This document shows positions 14,600 to 24,143 of a stretch of 64,000 nt of DNA, piece after piece; position 1 is the first letter of the stretch, and each line of letters starts with the position of its first letter. The position numbers and the translations under genes are program-made. This DNA comes from Leadbetterella sp. (GTDB lineage: Bacteria > Bacteroidota > Bacteroidia > Cytophagales > Spirosomataceae), in the NCBI GenBank assembly GCA_019638185.1, contig JAHBUH010000024.1:1-64000 (forward strand), in the 5' to 3' direction. Below the pieces are notes generated by a model, which did no database searches, had not been told where the DNA came from, and worked only from the letters and a program-made list of their open reading frames with translations.

Positions 14600-17098
14600 A
14601 TGTTTAGAAAATTGTTCACGGCTGTGCTGCTTACCGTTGCCAGCCTTTCTTTTGCACAAACTCCCGCTTTAAAAGGTGACGGGCGGATCACCGGGGTGCT
14701 GACAGACAGTACTGCTAACACGCCGGTGGAATTTGCCACCCTCAGCCTCTTCAGGGTTCCTAACCTTACCCAGCCGGTAGATGGCGCCATGACAGACGAT
14801 AAGGGGAAGTTTGACCTGAAGGACCTGGCTTACGGTGATTATGTGATCCGGTTTTCATTTATAGGCTATAGCGATAAAACGTCGGATGTGATCTCTGTTT
14901 CTCCAACCAGCCGGGTGGTAAACCTGGGAAATGTACTCCTGGCGCCGTCAGCACGGATGTTAAAGGAAGTGGAAATCACCGGCCAGGCCGCGGTAATTGA
15001 GGAGCGGGTAGACCGCCTGGTGTATAATGCCGACAAGGATATTACTTCCAAAGGCGGCGATGCTACGGAGATATTGCGGAAGGTGCCGCTGCTGTCGGTG
15101 GACCTGGACGGAAACGTACAGCTGCGGGGAAGCTCCAGCATCCGGGTGCTGATCAATAACAAGCCTTCCACCATCATGGCTACCAGTGTGGCCGATGCGC
15201 TGCGCCAGATTCCGGCAGACCAGGTGAAGACCGTGGAGGTGATCACCTCGCCTTCTGCCAAATACGATGCCGAAGGAGCCACTGGTATCGTTAATATCAT
15301 TACCAAGAAAAATAACCTGGAGGGATATTCACTGGGCGTAGACCTGGGCGGCGGAAACCGGGGGGCTAACCTGGGACTGAACGGTAACCTGAAAATGGGA
15401 AAGCTGGGCTTTACACTGGGCGGCTGGGGCCGGGGTAACTATAACCCCACGAAAACCGACTTCTTCCAGGAAGGGCTGGGCAGGATAGTGGATACTACTT
15501 ATATTACCAATCAGCATGGGGATGGTAAAGACAAAATGTTTTTTGGCCGGTACTCCCTGGGCATGGATTATGATATCAGCACCACAAAGTCCATTTCAGC
15601 CGGTGCACGGTTCGGGGCTTTCTCATTTAACCGCGACCAGGACCTGCTCATCAATGAGTATCGTAAGTTTGAAGGAGTGGAAACGGCATTAAGGAATTCT
15701 CACCTGGCTGTAACCAATAAAATGCCGACCAACAGCTGGGATTTTAACCTGGATTACCTGCACGTGATCAAACCCCAGAAGGAATTCAGCATATCCACGC
15801 TGTATTCCCGCACGAACTCCAATTCTTCATTTACCAGGACACCCCTGGCAGGAAGCGAAGGCATGATCTTTAATAATGATAATGACAGCCGTAACCAGGA
15901 GTTTACCTTGCAGGCCGACTACACCACGCCGGTAAAAACTAACCAGGCCGTAGAATTAGGGGTGAAGGGGATCTTCCGGGTGGTGGACTCGGAATTTAAA
16001 AACGTCAGCAGCCGGGGTCAGTCTAACATGGAGAGTGTGGGAGACCTGGCCTATAACCAGAGTATCGGTGCGGCTTACCTGGGATACACCTACTCCACTA
16101 AAAACAAGTATACGTTTAAGGTGGGCGGTAGATACGAATTTACCGATATATCGGCCAGTACATTGGGCTTAATGAAGGAGACCCGGAACCAACTGGACAT
16201 CCCGTCTTACGGAAATTTCATTCCCAGTGTAAATATTTCGAAGACATTTGCCCGGAAATATACTGCAAAGCTGGCCTATAACCAGCGGATTCAGCGGCCG
16301 GGTATGCAGCACCTGAATCCCAATGAAAACCAGTCGAACCCGCTGCGGATCTCCCGCGGTAACCCGCAGCTGGATCCGGAGATCAGCAATAACCTGGAAG
16401 CCAGCTTAAGCGCCGGGATTAATAAACTGTATGTGAATTTCTCGGTATTTACCCGCTTTACAGATAACGCCATCTCCTCCATGACCACTAAGTTTGAGGA
16501 GCGGGGCGAGGGGGTGACCCTGACCACTTTTGAAAATGTGGGTAAAAGCCAGACTACGGGTATCAACTTTTTCGGAAACTACCAGATCACGTCTAAGTGG
16601 TCCGTTAACAGCGGCATCGAAGCCTTTTATATGGTATTCAAAGGCCTGGCGCCTAACCTGGACGGCCTGAGCATGGATTTTAGTTCCAAAGGCTGGAACC
16701 TTAACGGCCGCCTGATGAGCCAGATATCCCTGAATAAGGGCTGGCAGATCCAGGGCTTCGGGTTTATGCGGGGAAACAGCGTGATAGCCCAGGGTACGCA
16801 GAGCGGCTGGGGACACTACGCGCTGGGCTTCCGGAAGGAGTTTGCTAATAAGAAGGGAAGCATAGGCCTGAATGCCCAGAACTTCTTCAAAGATCACATG
16901 AAGTTCACGTCTACCCTGAATACTTTCCAGAATATCCAGCGGTCTACGGATTACCGGTATAACCGCGGGTTTAACGTGACGTTTAACTACAAAATCGGGA
17001 AAATGGGGCCGGAAGCCCTGAAACCGAAAAAACGCGCCAAGGGAGTGAAGAATGATGACCTGAAAGATGCGGGCGGCGAGCAGCAGCAACAGCAGTAA
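14600..17098 (+). CDS. TonB-dependent-receptor-like outer-membrane beta-barrel protein
   Basis: An 832-residue outer-membrane protein. It has a signal peptide (MFRKLFTAVLLTVASLSFAQ), then a carboxypeptidase-regulatory-like beta-sandwich (ITGVLTDSTANTPVEFATLSL..., about 30-115), a plug domain (GGDATEILRKVPLLSVDLDGNVQLRG..., about 145-240) and a large barrel. Features fit the 'outer membrane beta-barrel family' related to TonB receptors, whose substrates are usually unknown. After the last strand a hydrophilic, Lys-rich tail ends GGEQQQQQ, encoded by a CAG/CAA run, instead of the usual terminal aromatic. It is preceded by a TAATTTTG promoter box and followed by a long palindromic terminator; it is monocistronic. 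Confidence 0.88.
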   Translation: MFRKLFTAVLLTVASLSFAQTPALKGDGRITGVLTDSTANTPVEFATLSLFRVPNLTQPVDGAMTDDKGKFDLKDLAYGDYVIRFSFIGYSDKTSDVISVSPTSRVVNLGNVLLAPSARMLKEVEITGQAAVIEERVDRLVYNADKDITSKGGDATEILRKVPLLSVDLDGNVQLRGSSSIRVLINNKPSTIMATSVADALRQIPADQVKTVEVITSPSAKYDAEGATGIVNIITKKNNLEGYSLGVDLGGGNRGANLGLNGNLKMGKLGFTLGGWGRGNYNPTKTDFFQEGLGRIVDTTYITNQHGDGKDKMFFGRYSLGMDYDISTTKSISAGARFGAFSFNRDQDLLINEYRKFEGVETALRNSHLAVTNKMPTNSWDFNLDYLHVIKPQKEFSISTLYSRTNSNSSFTRTPLAGSEGMIFNNDNDSRNQEFTLQADYTTPVKTNQAVELGVKGIFRVVDSEFKNVSSRGQSNMESVGDLAYNQSIGAAYLGYTYSTKNKYTFKVGGRYEFTDISASTLGLMKETRNQLDIPSYGNFIPSVNISKTFARKYTAKLAYNQRIQRPGMQHLNPNENQSNPLRISRGNPQLDPEISNNLEASLSAGINKLYVNFSVFTRFTDNAISSMTTKFEERGEGVTLTTFENVGKSQTTGINFFGNYQITSKWSVNSGIEAFYMVFKGLAPNLDGLSMDFSSKGWNLNGRLMSQISLNKGWQIQGFGFMRGNSVIAQGTQSGWGHYALGFRKEFANKKGSIGLNAQNFFKDHMKFTSTLNTFQNIQRSTDYRYNRGFNVTFNYKIGKMGPEALKPKKRAKGVKNDDLKDAGGEQQQQQ

Positions 17099-17109
17099 GC
17101 CAGGCTCCC

Positions 17110-17160
17110 GAAATGAAAAGATCCTGTGTTAGCGAAAGCAGCACAGGATCTTTTCATTTC
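17110..17160. terminator. Perfect 19-bp bidirectional terminator
   Basis: GAAATGAAAAGATCCTGTG (17110-17128) is exactly complementary to 17142-17160. The 13-base loop contains GC-GAAA-GC, a mini tetraloop hairpin. It lies between the convergent receptor and idi genes. Confidence 0.85.
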
Positions 17161-17163
17161 GTA

Positions 17164-17676
17164 TTAATTCGCCATTTCATTCATCTGCCTCAGGATCTCC
17201 CGGAACCACACCGTGTATTTTTCCGGGAATTCTTCCGCGTCAGCGCGCAGCTCCTCCAGGTCTGTCCAGCGGTATTCTGACACCTCACCGGGATCCGGTA
17301 AAACGGGGCCGTCATACCGGCCCAGGAACACGTGGTCAATCTCATTTTCATGGAGCCCGTTAGAAAAGCTGGCCTGGTAATGAAACGTAAACCAGGGGCT
17401 GAGCTCACAGGAAAAGCCCATTTCTTCTGTCAGTCTGCGCTCAGCGGCTTCCCGCATGGCTTCACCGGGGTGTGGATGCCCGCAGCAGGTATTGGTCCAG
17501 AGAGAGGGAGAGTGGTATTTTTCAACGGCCCGCCGCTGCAATAACAGGTGGCCCGCCGCATTAAAGATGAGCACGGAAAAAGCCAGGTGCAACAATCCCC
17601 TTCTGTGAACTTCTATTTTTTCTTCAAAACCGGTAATGTTTCCTGCTGTGTCAGATAAAGGGATAATAATTTCCAT
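17164..17676 (-). CDS. idi: Isopentenyl-diphosphate delta-isomerase, type 1
   Basis: About 170 residues from the ATG at 17676 (MEIIIPLSDTAGN); an upstream ATG at 17727 would add 17 residues that do not fit the family start. The Nudix-fold enzyme interconverts IPP and DMAPP for isoprenoid (menaquinone side chain, undecaprenol) synthesis. Visible: EVHRRGLLHLAFSV, the catalytic Cys in WTNTCCGHP with its metal-binding His, and the Nudix-like AAERRLTEEMGF containing catalytic Glu residues. It is divergent from guaB and convergent with the barrel protein. Confidence 0.92.
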   Translation of the reverse strand: MEIIIPLSDTAGNITGFEEKIEVHRRGLLHLAFSVLIFNAAGHLLLQRRAVEKYHSPSLWTNTCCGHPHPGEAMREAAERRLTEEMGFSCELSPWFTFHYQASFSNGLHENEIDHVFLGRYDGPVLPDPGEVSEYRWTDLEELRADAEEFPEKYTVWFREILRQMNEMAN

Positions 17677-17807
17677 AAAGCTTCTCACGTTTAGTTCAGA
17701 ACGTGCCCGGAGGTCATTAAGGTTCATTATTCCGGTAGAATGAGCGGGAAATCCGAATGTTTAACAAAAAAATAAAGGGAGAGAGAACATATTTCGCGTG
17801 AATATGC

Positions 17808-17815
17808 TAACTTTG
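17808..17815 (+). promoter_or_regulatory. -7 box of guaB promoter
   Basis: TAACTTTG matches TAnnTTTG; transcription should start near 17821, giving a leader of about 27 bases before the guaB ATG. Confidence 0.65.
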
Positions 17816-17847
17816 CACCGCAAATAATAACCTGTATTGTTTGCATC

Positions 17848-19317
17848 ATGATAGACTCCTCCAAGCTTCTTTTTGAAGCACTCACCTACGACGACGTCCT
17901 CCTTGTTCCGGCCTACTCTGAAGTTCTTCCGAAAGATACAGACACCCGTACCCGGCTAACCCGTAATATCTGGTTAAATCTTCCTTTGGTATCTGCAGCC
18001 ATGGATACCGTTACTGAACATGAAATGGCTATTGCTATCGCCCAGGAAGGCGGTATCGGGATCATTCACAAAAACATGACCATAGAGCAGCAGGCCGACC
18101 AGGTCAGAAGAGTGAAGCGCTCGGAAAGCGGTATGATCATTGACCCCATTACCCTGGATGAGCACGCAGTGGTAGGAGACGCCCTCCGCATCATGCAGGA
18201 GTTTAAAGTGGGGGGTATCCCGGTGATCAACAGTGAGAACCGGCTGATGGGAATCGTGACGAACCGTGATCTGCGGTTCCAGACCGACAGAACCCTGCCC
18301 ATCCGCGATATCATGACCGTGGAGAAGCTGGTAACGGGCAATGAAGGCATCAGCCTGGAAGAAGCCGAGGAGATCCTGATGAGCCGGAAGATCGAAAAGC
18401 TGCCCATTGTAGATAAAGATAATAAACTGGTAGGCCTGATCACTTACCGCGATATCCTGAAAAAGCTGAATAAGCCTAACGCCGCCAAAGATAAGCTGGG
18501 CCGCCTGCTGGTGGGCGCTGCCGTAGGGGTGACGGGAGACCTGGTAGAAAGGGTGACCGCCCTGGTAAAAGCAGGCGTGGATGTGATCAGCATTGATACG
18601 GCTCACGGCCATTCCAAAGGGGTGATCGATGCGCTGTCTAACATTAAGAAACTGTTCCCGAACCTGGAAGTGATCTGTGGGAATATTGCCACGGGAGAGG
18701 CCGCAAAAGCCCTGGCTGATGCCGGTGCTGACGCCGTAAAGGTGGGAGTAGGCCCGGGAAGTATCTGTACCACCCGGATCATTGCCGGTATCGGTATGCC
18801 GCAGCTCTCGGCCGTTAACCTGTGTGCTGAAGCGCTGAAAGGAACGGGAATCCCGGTGATCGCGGATGGTGGCATCCGTTTTTCAGGCGATATCGCCAAG
18901 GCCATTGCCGGCGGCGCCAGCACCGTAATGATGGGCTCCTTACTGGCCGGAACCGAAGAGGCGCCGGGTGAGGTGGTGATCTTTGAAGGCCGGAAATTCA
19001 AATCCTACCGCGGTATGGGTTCCCTGGAAGCCATGGAAGACGGATCCAAAGACCGTTATTTCCAGGATTCCACCGTAGATGCCAAGAAACTGGTGCCGGA
19101 AGGTATTGTAGGCCGCGTGCCTTATAAGGGCGCTGCCCGGGAGATCGTCTACCAGATGGCAGGTGGTCTGAAGGCCGGTATGGGGTATTGCGGAGCAAAA
19201 GACATTGAAGCGCTGCAGAATGCCAAATTCATTAAAATAACCTCTTCCGGTATGCGGGAGTCGCATCCGCACGATGTGCAGATCACGAAGGAGGCACCGA
19301 ATTATTCTACGAAATGA
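17848..19317 (+). CDS. guaB: IMP dehydrogenase
   Basis: A 489-residue NAD-dependent enzyme oxidising IMP to XMP, the committed step to GMP. The TIM barrel is split by two CBS domains (about 95-215: [20 protein letters not shown] and [18 protein letters not shown]), which usually bind purine nucleotides for regulation. The active-site loop GPGSICTTR carries the catalytic Cys near 307. The flap [15 protein letters not shown] and end loop [10 protein letters not shown] are present. Length is standard. Single gene with its own TAACTTTG promoter and a 16-bp stem terminator. Confidence 0.96.
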   Translation: MIDSSKLLFEALTYDDVLLVPAYSEVLPKDTDTRTRLTRNIWLNLPLVSAAMDTVTEHEMAIAIAQEGGIGIIHKNMTIEQQADQVRRVKRSESGMIIDPITLDEHAVVGDALRIMQEFKVGGIPVINSENRLMGIVTNRDLRFQTDRTLPIRDIMTVEKLVTGNEGISLEEAEEILMSRKIEKLPIVDKDNKLVGLITYRDILKKLNKPNAAKDKLGRLLVGAAVGVTGDLVERVTALVKAGVDVISIDTAHGHSKGVIDALSNIKKLFPNLEVICGNIATGEAAKALADAGADAVKVGVGPGSICTTRIIAGIGMPQLSAVNLCAEALKGTGIPVIADGGIRFSGDIAKAIAGGASTVMMGSLLAGTEEAPGEVVIFEGRKFKSYRGMGSLEAMEDGSKDRYFQDSTVDAKKLVPEGIVGRVPYKGAAREIVYQMAGGLKAGMGYCGAKDIEALQNAKFIKITSSGMRESHPHDVQITKEAPNYSTK

Positions 19318-19323
19318 TTCAGG

Positions 19324-19358
19324 GATTTTGTGGCCGGCCGCAGGCCGGCCACAAAATC
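19324..19358. terminator. Perfect 16-bp bidirectional terminator
   Basis: GATTTTGTGGCCGGCC (19324-19339), loop GCA, then its exact complement 19343-19358. The stem overlaps the last two bases of the convergent transporter gene's stop codon. Confidence 0.85.
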
Positions 19359-20598
19359 AAAACAGGAGTCCCGCAAACGTAGCTGACATATAACTGGCCA
19401 GCGTACCGGCCACCAGCGCCTTCATAGCCACCTGGGTCAGGTCTTTTCTGCGGGAAGGCTCCAGGGCGGAGATCCCCCCGATCTGGATCCCCAGCGAGCC
19501 TAAATTGGCGAAACCGCACAGGGCAAAGCTGACAATAGCGATGGTTTTGGGAGAAAGGGTACCCTGTGCAATAAAATCTTTTAAGTGCAGGTAAGCTACA
19601 AACTCATTGGCGGCCAGTTTGGTGCCCATTAAAGAGCCTGCCTGTACCACCTCGCCGGAAGGTACACCCATAGCCCAGGCAAAACCCGAGAAAAGGTAGC
19701 CCAGGATAAGATCAATGCTGAGATCCGGCATATTCATAAGGCCACCGATCTCCCCCAAAATAAAATTAAGCAGGGCAATCAGCGCCAGGAAGCCGATCAG
19801 CATGGCCAGCACATTCATGCCCACTTTCAGGCCGTCAGAGCAACCCGCTGAAATGGCGTCGATGACATTGGTATGTTCTTTCTCTACTTTAAGCTTTACC
19901 TCGCCGCTGGTTTCGGAAACCTCGGTTTCGGGATACATCAGCTTGGCAATGGCCAGGGCACCCGGTGCCGCCATAATGCTGGCTGCAATGAGGTATTCGG
20001 CTTTCACGCCAAACTGGATATAAGTAGCCATTACCCCGCCGGCTATACAGGCGTAGCTTCCGGCCATGGAGGCCATGAGCTCTGATTTAGTCATGCCTTT
20101 CAGGTAGGGTTTGATCATGATCTGCGCCTCTACCTGCCCCACAAACGTACTGGCGATATTGGACAGCGCTTCCGCACCGCTGACATGCATCAGCCATTTC
20201 ATGCCTTTGGCCAGCCATTTAATGATGAACTGGATGATGCCGAAGTGGTAGAAAATATTGACCAGGACGGCCACAAAAATGATAGTAGGAATGATCTTGA
20301 AAAAGAAGATAAAGCCGCCGCCGCCCAGGGCCTTGTTTACGGCTTCCACCTTAGCCAGTGGCCCGAACACAAACTCTCCGCCGGCATTGGCGAAGTCGAT
20401 CACCCGGGTGACCCAGGCCCCTAAGGTTCCGAAAATGTTCTTCCCGATGCTGGTTTTCAGGATAAAAAGCGCTAACAGGAACTGGAGGCCGATCCCTACT
20501 CCCACGGTCCGGAAATTAATCGCTTTTTTGTTGTTAGACAACGCGTAAGCTACGCCGAGGATCAGGAAAATGCCTAAAATGCCGGTAAAATTTTGCAT
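19357..20598 (-). CDS. CNT-family concentrative nucleoside transporter (NupC-like)
   Basis: A 413-residue inner-membrane protein with about ten hydrophobic segments. It shows the three Nucleos_tra domains in order: N-terminal (FLILGVAYALSNNKKAINFRTV), gate (MSGAEALSNIAS-like VSGAEALSNIASTFVGQ), and C-terminal with GSLMGTKLAANEFVAYL and SFALCGFANLGSLGIQIGG. The family imports nucleosides with Na+ or H+. Substrate-binding residues of the G-x-K-x3-N-E-F-V-A motif are intact. Its location next to guaB suggests purine salvage, but they are convergent and not co-transcribed. Confidence 0.93.
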   Translation of the reverse strand: MQNFTGILGIFLILGVAYALSNNKKAINFRTVGVGIGLQFLLALFILKTSIGKNIFGTLGAWVTRVIDFANAGGEFVFGPLAKVEAVNKALGGGGFIFFFKIIPTIIFVAVLVNIFYHFGIIQFIIKWLAKGMKWLMHVSGAEALSNIASTFVGQVEAQIMIKPYLKGMTKSELMASMAGSYACIAGGVMATYIQFGVKAEYLIAASIMAAPGALAIAKLMYPETEVSETSGEVKLKVEKEHTNVIDAISAGCSDGLKVGMNVLAMLIGFLALIALLNFILGEIGGLMNMPDLSIDLILGYLFSGFAWAMGVPSGEVVQAGSLMGTKLAANEFVAYLHLKDFIAQGTLSPKTIAIVSFALCGFANLGSLGIQIGGISALEPSRRKDLTQVAMKALVAGTLASYMSATFAGLLF

Positions 20599-20676
20599 CG
20601 GATATAAACGTGATAATAGGATTAGGGGAGCTAAGGTAAAAACTAAAAGTGATAAGTGAAAAGTTTAGGAACATTC

Positions 20677-22167
20677 TTATTCCTCCCAGGCCCAGTCTAT
20701 TTTATGCTTCATATCCTTAATCACCATCCGGTTAGCTTTGAAATAAGCGCGGATCTCATCCACCTTATCGTACTGCTGGGCGGCTTTGTACTCTTTATAA
20801 AGCTCCAGCATGCCCCGGATCACCGGCTCGTCAGTGCCCAGCGGTTCCTCTTCCAGGCCCAGGATTTCCCCGGTAAACTGCAGGAAAGATTTCTTCAGGG
20901 CTTCAAAATTCTGCTCGCCCAGGGCGGAAGGATGCAGCTGGTTCATATACAGCATATTCACAAACTTCAGGAGCGTGAAAAGCTGGGCCACGGCCACGGC
21001 GGTATTCAGGTCGTCGTTCAGGGCATCGTAAAAAGAAGAAATGGCCTTTTGGAGTTCCGCAATCTTCTTTTCATCCGGTGCCACGGATTCATCATGAACA
21101 TATTCCAGGTCTTTGGCTACCTTTAAGCCGTTCAGGATGCGGCGATAGCCCTTTTGGGCTGCTTTCAGGGCGTCATTGGAGAAGTCGAGGGTGGAACGGT
21201 AGTGCGACTGCAGCATGAAGAACCGTACCGTCATGGGGCTGTAGGCCTGTTCCAGCAGGGGGTGATTCCCGGTCACCAGTTCGCCCGGAAGGAAGCTGTT
21301 GCCCAGTGATTTGGACATTTTCTGCCCGTTTACCGTCAGCATATTGGAATGCATCCAGTAGCGTACGGGATCTTCACCGGTCAGTCCCACACCCTGCGCA
21401 ATCTCGCATTCGTGATGCGGGAACTTCAGGTCCATGCCGCCTCCGTGAATATCAAACCGGTTTCCCAGGTATTTTACGCTCATGCAGGTACATTCAATGT
21501 GCCAGCCGGGAAATCCTTTCCCCCACGGGCTGTTCCACTGCATGATATGTTCCGGCGCGGCTTTCTTCCAGATGGCAAAATCCAGCGGGTTGCGTTTTTC
21601 AGCCTGGCCGTCCAGTGTCCGGGTTTCGTTCAGCAGGTCTTCCAGGATGCGGCCCGAAAGCTTTCCGTAATTATTTCCGCGCTGGTTATATTGGCTGATG
21701 TCAAAATAGACCGAGCCGTTAGATTCATAGGCCAGTCCTTTGCTTATCAGGTCCTGTACGGCTTCTATCTGCTCCACGATATGGCCGGTGGCGGAAGGTT
21801 CGATGCTGGGATTCAGGAAGTTAAACATACGGAGTACATCGTGAAAATCATTGGTATAGCGCTGGGCCACTTCCATGGGTTCCAGTTGCTCCAGCTTGGC
21901 CATTTTCCCGATTTTGTCTTCGCCCTCGTCGCCGTCTCCTACCAGGTGCCCTACATCCGTGATGTTTCGCACATACCTGACTTTATAACCGGTATGCAGC
22001 AGGTAGCGGTAAAGCACGTCAAACGTGAGAAAAGTACGTATATTTCCCAGGTGAACATTATTATAAACCGTAGGGCCGCAGACATACATGCCTACATGCC
22101 CCTCATTAATGGGTTCAAAAATTTCTTTTTTTCTTGAAAGCGAATTATAGAGCTTTAAAGGTTGCAT
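20677..22167 (-). CDS. cysS: Cysteinyl-tRNA synthetase
   Basis: A class I tRNA synthetase of 496 residues charging tRNA-Cys. It shows the zinc/cysteine-binding MYVCGPTVYNNVHLGN (HIGH variant HLGN, about 39-42), the zinc ligands in WHIECTCMS near 225, and KMSKSLGN near 284. The C-terminal DALR-type helical domain follows. I start at ATG 22167 (MQPLKLYNSL): a minus-strand TAATTTTG box at 22199-22192 puts the transcript start near 22185, downstream of the longer frame's ATG at 22194. Confidence 0.95.
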   Translation of the reverse strand: MQPLKLYNSLSRKKEIFEPINEGHVGMYVCGPTVYNNVHLGNIRTFLTFDVLYRYLLHTGYKVRYVRNITDVGHLVGDGDEGEDKIGKMAKLEQLEPMEVAQRYTNDFHDVLRMFNFLNPSIEPSATGHIVEQIEAVQDLISKGLAYESNGSVYFDISQYNQRGNNYGKLSGRILEDLLNETRTLDGQAEKRNPLDFAIWKKAAPEHIMQWNSPWGKGFPGWHIECTCMSVKYLGNRFDIHGGGMDLKFPHHECEIAQGVGLTGEDPVRYWMHSNMLTVNGQKMSKSLGNSFLPGELVTGNHPLLEQAYSPMTVRFFMLQSHYRSTLDFSNDALKAAQKGYRRILNGLKVAKDLEYVHDESVAPDEKKIAELQKAISSFYDALNDDLNTAVAVAQLFTLLKFVNMLYMNQLHPSALGEQNFEALKKSFLQFTGEILGLEEEPLGTDEPVIRGMLELYKEYKAAQQYDKVDEIRAYFKANRMVIKDMKHKIDWAWEE

Positions 22168-22191
22168 TCGATGCTTTGCTAAAATGTTTTG

Positions 22192-22199
22192 CAAAATTA
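22192..22199 (-). promoter_or_regulatory. -7 box of cysS promoter
   Basis: Minus-strand TAATTTTG (TAnnTTTG). It decides the cysS start, because the alternative ATG at 22194 lies inside it. Confidence 0.65.
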
Positions 22200-22313
22200 C
22201 CCTTTTAAATACAGGATTGTTTATTTAATTGCGATTTATATGCCATTTTCTTCTGTAGAGGGGCTATTTTCAGAAAAGAAATGCGGCGTAATCATTCAGT
22301 AAAACGTAAAAAG

Positions 22314-22994
22314 ATGAAGAATTTAATTTTAGCAGCCCTGCTGTGGGTGCTGTTTTCCTGTTCACCGGCTAAGAAGTATGCGGAATCGTCCAAACATTGG
22401 GAAAAAGAGATTTCCGAGCTGGTAAAGCAGGATGAAACCCGCGTGTACCCGGATAACTCCATCCTGTTTATCGGTAGCAGCAGCATCCGCCTTTGGGATA
22501 ATATTGAGAAAGATATGGCGCCTTACCCGGTGATCCAGCGGGGTTTTGGAGGCTCTAACCTACGCGATGTGCTGGTGTATGAAGACCGGCTGGTGAACCC
22601 TCATAAATTCAGGGCCGTGGTGGTGTTTGTAGCTAATGACATTCATGGCGGCAAAGGCGATATCACCCCGGAAGAAGTTTTCAAACTGTACACCCAGCTG
22701 GTGAAAAGCATCCGGAAAGAGCATAAAAAAGAGCCTATTTTCTGGGTACAGATCACCCCTACGGAGTCAAGATGGCATATGTGGGATAAGATCCAGCAGG
22801 CCAATACCCTGATCAAAAACTACACGGAAAAGCATAAGAACCTGTATTACATAGAAACGGCTCCGGCATTTTTAGGCGCTGACGGCAAGCCCCGGAAAGA
22901 GTACTTCCGGGAAGATAAGTTGCACCAGACCCAGAAAGGGTATGACGTATGGGCAGCACTTATTAAGAAATCACTGAACGAAAACCTGAAATGA
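22314..22994 (+). CDS. SGNH/GDSL-type hydrolase, lipoprotein
   Basis: About 226 residues from ATG 22314 (MKNLILAALLWVLFSCSPAK), a lipoprotein signal with the lipobox ending at Cys. An upstream ATG at 22281 would add 11 basic residues. The SGNH blocks are visible: ILFIGSSSIRLW (block I Ser), GFGGSNLRDV (Gly), VVFVANDIHGG (Asn) and REDKLHQTQKGY (Asp and His). The family hydrolyses esters or acetyl groups on lipids and glycans; the substrate is unknown. The last codons overlap the next gene (ATGA), so it is translationally coupled with the beta-propeller protein. Confidence 0.88.
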   Translation: MKNLILAALLWVLFSCSPAKKYAESSKHWEKEISELVKQDETRVYPDNSILFIGSSSIRLWDNIEKDMAPYPVIQRGFGGSNLRDVLVYEDRLVNPHKFRAVVVFVANDIHGGKGDITPEEVFKLYTQLVKSIRKEHKKEPIFWVQITPTESRWHMWDKIQQANTLIKNYTEKHKNLYYIETAPAFLGADGKPRKEYFREDKLHQTQKGYDVWAALIKKSLNENLK

Positions 22995-24067
22995 GAATAA
23001 TACTTTATTTATTGAGCGCCCTGCTTATTCTGCCGGCTTGCAGCAGCGCGCAGGGCGGGTATAAAATCCTGATCGGTACGTATACCCAGAAGGGTTCTGA
23101 CGGAATTTATTATTACCATCTGGATGGCGCTATGAAGAAGCCGGTAAAAGTTTCCTCCTCAAAAGGCGTTAAAAACCCGTCTTTCCTGATGGCCAAGGGG
23201 GATAAGGTCTATGCCGTTAATGAAGAAGAGAAAGGAATGGTGCAGGCTTACCGACTGGATAAAAAGAGCGGCACCTTTACATTTATCAATGAGCAGGAAA
23301 CCGGCGGAGCGCATCCCTGCCACGTTTCAGGTGTGGGTAACCTCCTGTTTGCCGGCAACTACAGCGGCGGAAACCTGGCCGTTTTCCCGCTGGAAGCAGA
23401 TGGTTCGGTAGGGGCACGGAGCCAGCTGATCGCTAATACGGGCAGCGGGCCCATCACCTCCAGGCAGGAGAAACCCCACGTCCATTCGGCCACTGTCAGC
23501 CCGGACGGGAAAAGCCTGTGGGTAGCCGATCTGGGAACTGACGAAGTGCTGGTTTTCGATATCAGCAGGGATGGGATAAAAGAAAAAAAGCGCATCCGGA
23601 CCGCGCCCGGCGCCGGACCCCGGCACATCGCTTTTCATGCTTCCCTGCCGGTAGCGTATGTCATTAGTGAACTGAATAATACAGTTTCTGTGATCTCCAC
23701 CGGTGACTATTCCATCCTGCAGGAGATCTCCACCCTGCCGGAGGGTTTCCAGGGAACCAGCTTTTGCGCAGATGTGCACCTTTCGCCTGACGGCAAATTC
23801 CTGTACGGATCTAACCGCTACTCCGATTCGATGGTCATTTTCAGCGTTAACGGAACATCCGGCAAGTTAAGCGTGGCGGGTCATACCCCGGTAGGTGGAA
23901 AAATACCCCGGAGTTTTGCGGTATCGCCTGACGGCAAATACGTTTTAGTGGCTAACCAGGATACGGATAACGTGGTGGTCTTTGAAAGAAACCCGAAAAC
24001 GGGCCTGCTGTGTAAAACCGGAACCGAGATCCGGGTGTCCATGCCGGTGTGTGTGAAGTTTTTTTGA
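22991..24067 (+). CDS. Lactonase-family seven-bladed beta-propeller, exported
   Basis: A 358-residue protein of the YbhE/Pgl-type lactonase family (PF10282). It has an N-terminal signal with possible lipobox LPACSS, then repeated propeller motifs such as SATVSPDGKSLWVADLGTDEV, HLSPDGKFLYGSNRYSD and FAVSPDGKYVLVANQDTDNV. Cytoplasmic members hydrolyse 6-phosphogluconolactone; because this one is exported, that role is unlikely, and it may act on another lactone or sugar. It overlaps the SGNH hydrolase start-to-stop, forming a two-gene operon of envelope hydrolases. Confidence 0.85.
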   Translation: MRIILYLLSALLILPACSSAQGGYKILIGTYTQKGSDGIYYYHLDGAMKKPVKVSSSKGVKNPSFLMAKGDKVYAVNEEEKGMVQAYRLDKKSGTFTFINEQETGGAHPCHVSGVGNLLFAGNYSGGNLAVFPLEADGSVGARSQLIANTGSGPITSRQEKPHVHSATVSPDGKSLWVADLGTDEVLVFDISRDGIKEKKRIRTAPGAGPRHIAFHASLPVAYVISELNNTVSVISTGDYSILQEISTLPEGFQGTSFCADVHLSPDGKFLYGSNRYSDSMVIFSVNGTSGKLSVAGHTPVGGKIPRSFAVSPDGKYVLVANQDTDNVVVFERNPKTGLLCKTGTEIRVSMPVCVKFF

Positions 24068-24072
24068 AAAAA

Positions 24073-24108
24073 AAGTGCCTGAAAAGGGTTTAAACTTTTC
24101 AGGCACTT
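24073..24108 (-). terminator. Terminator between convergent genes
   Basis: AAGTGCCTGAAAAG (24073-24086) pairs perfectly with CTTTTCAGGCACTT (24095-24108). The eight A upstream give a T run on the minus strand, so it mainly ends the lipoprotein transcript from the right. Confidence 0.8.
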
Positions 24109-24143
24109 GCCAGCCTATTCCCGGAGCCTCGGGTCAGCTTCTT

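Noticed and set aside
14408-14659. 83-codon minus-strand frame upstream of the barrel gene
   Set aside because: Overlaps the receptor's promoter and signal peptide; basic, low-complexity translation without a recognisable fold.
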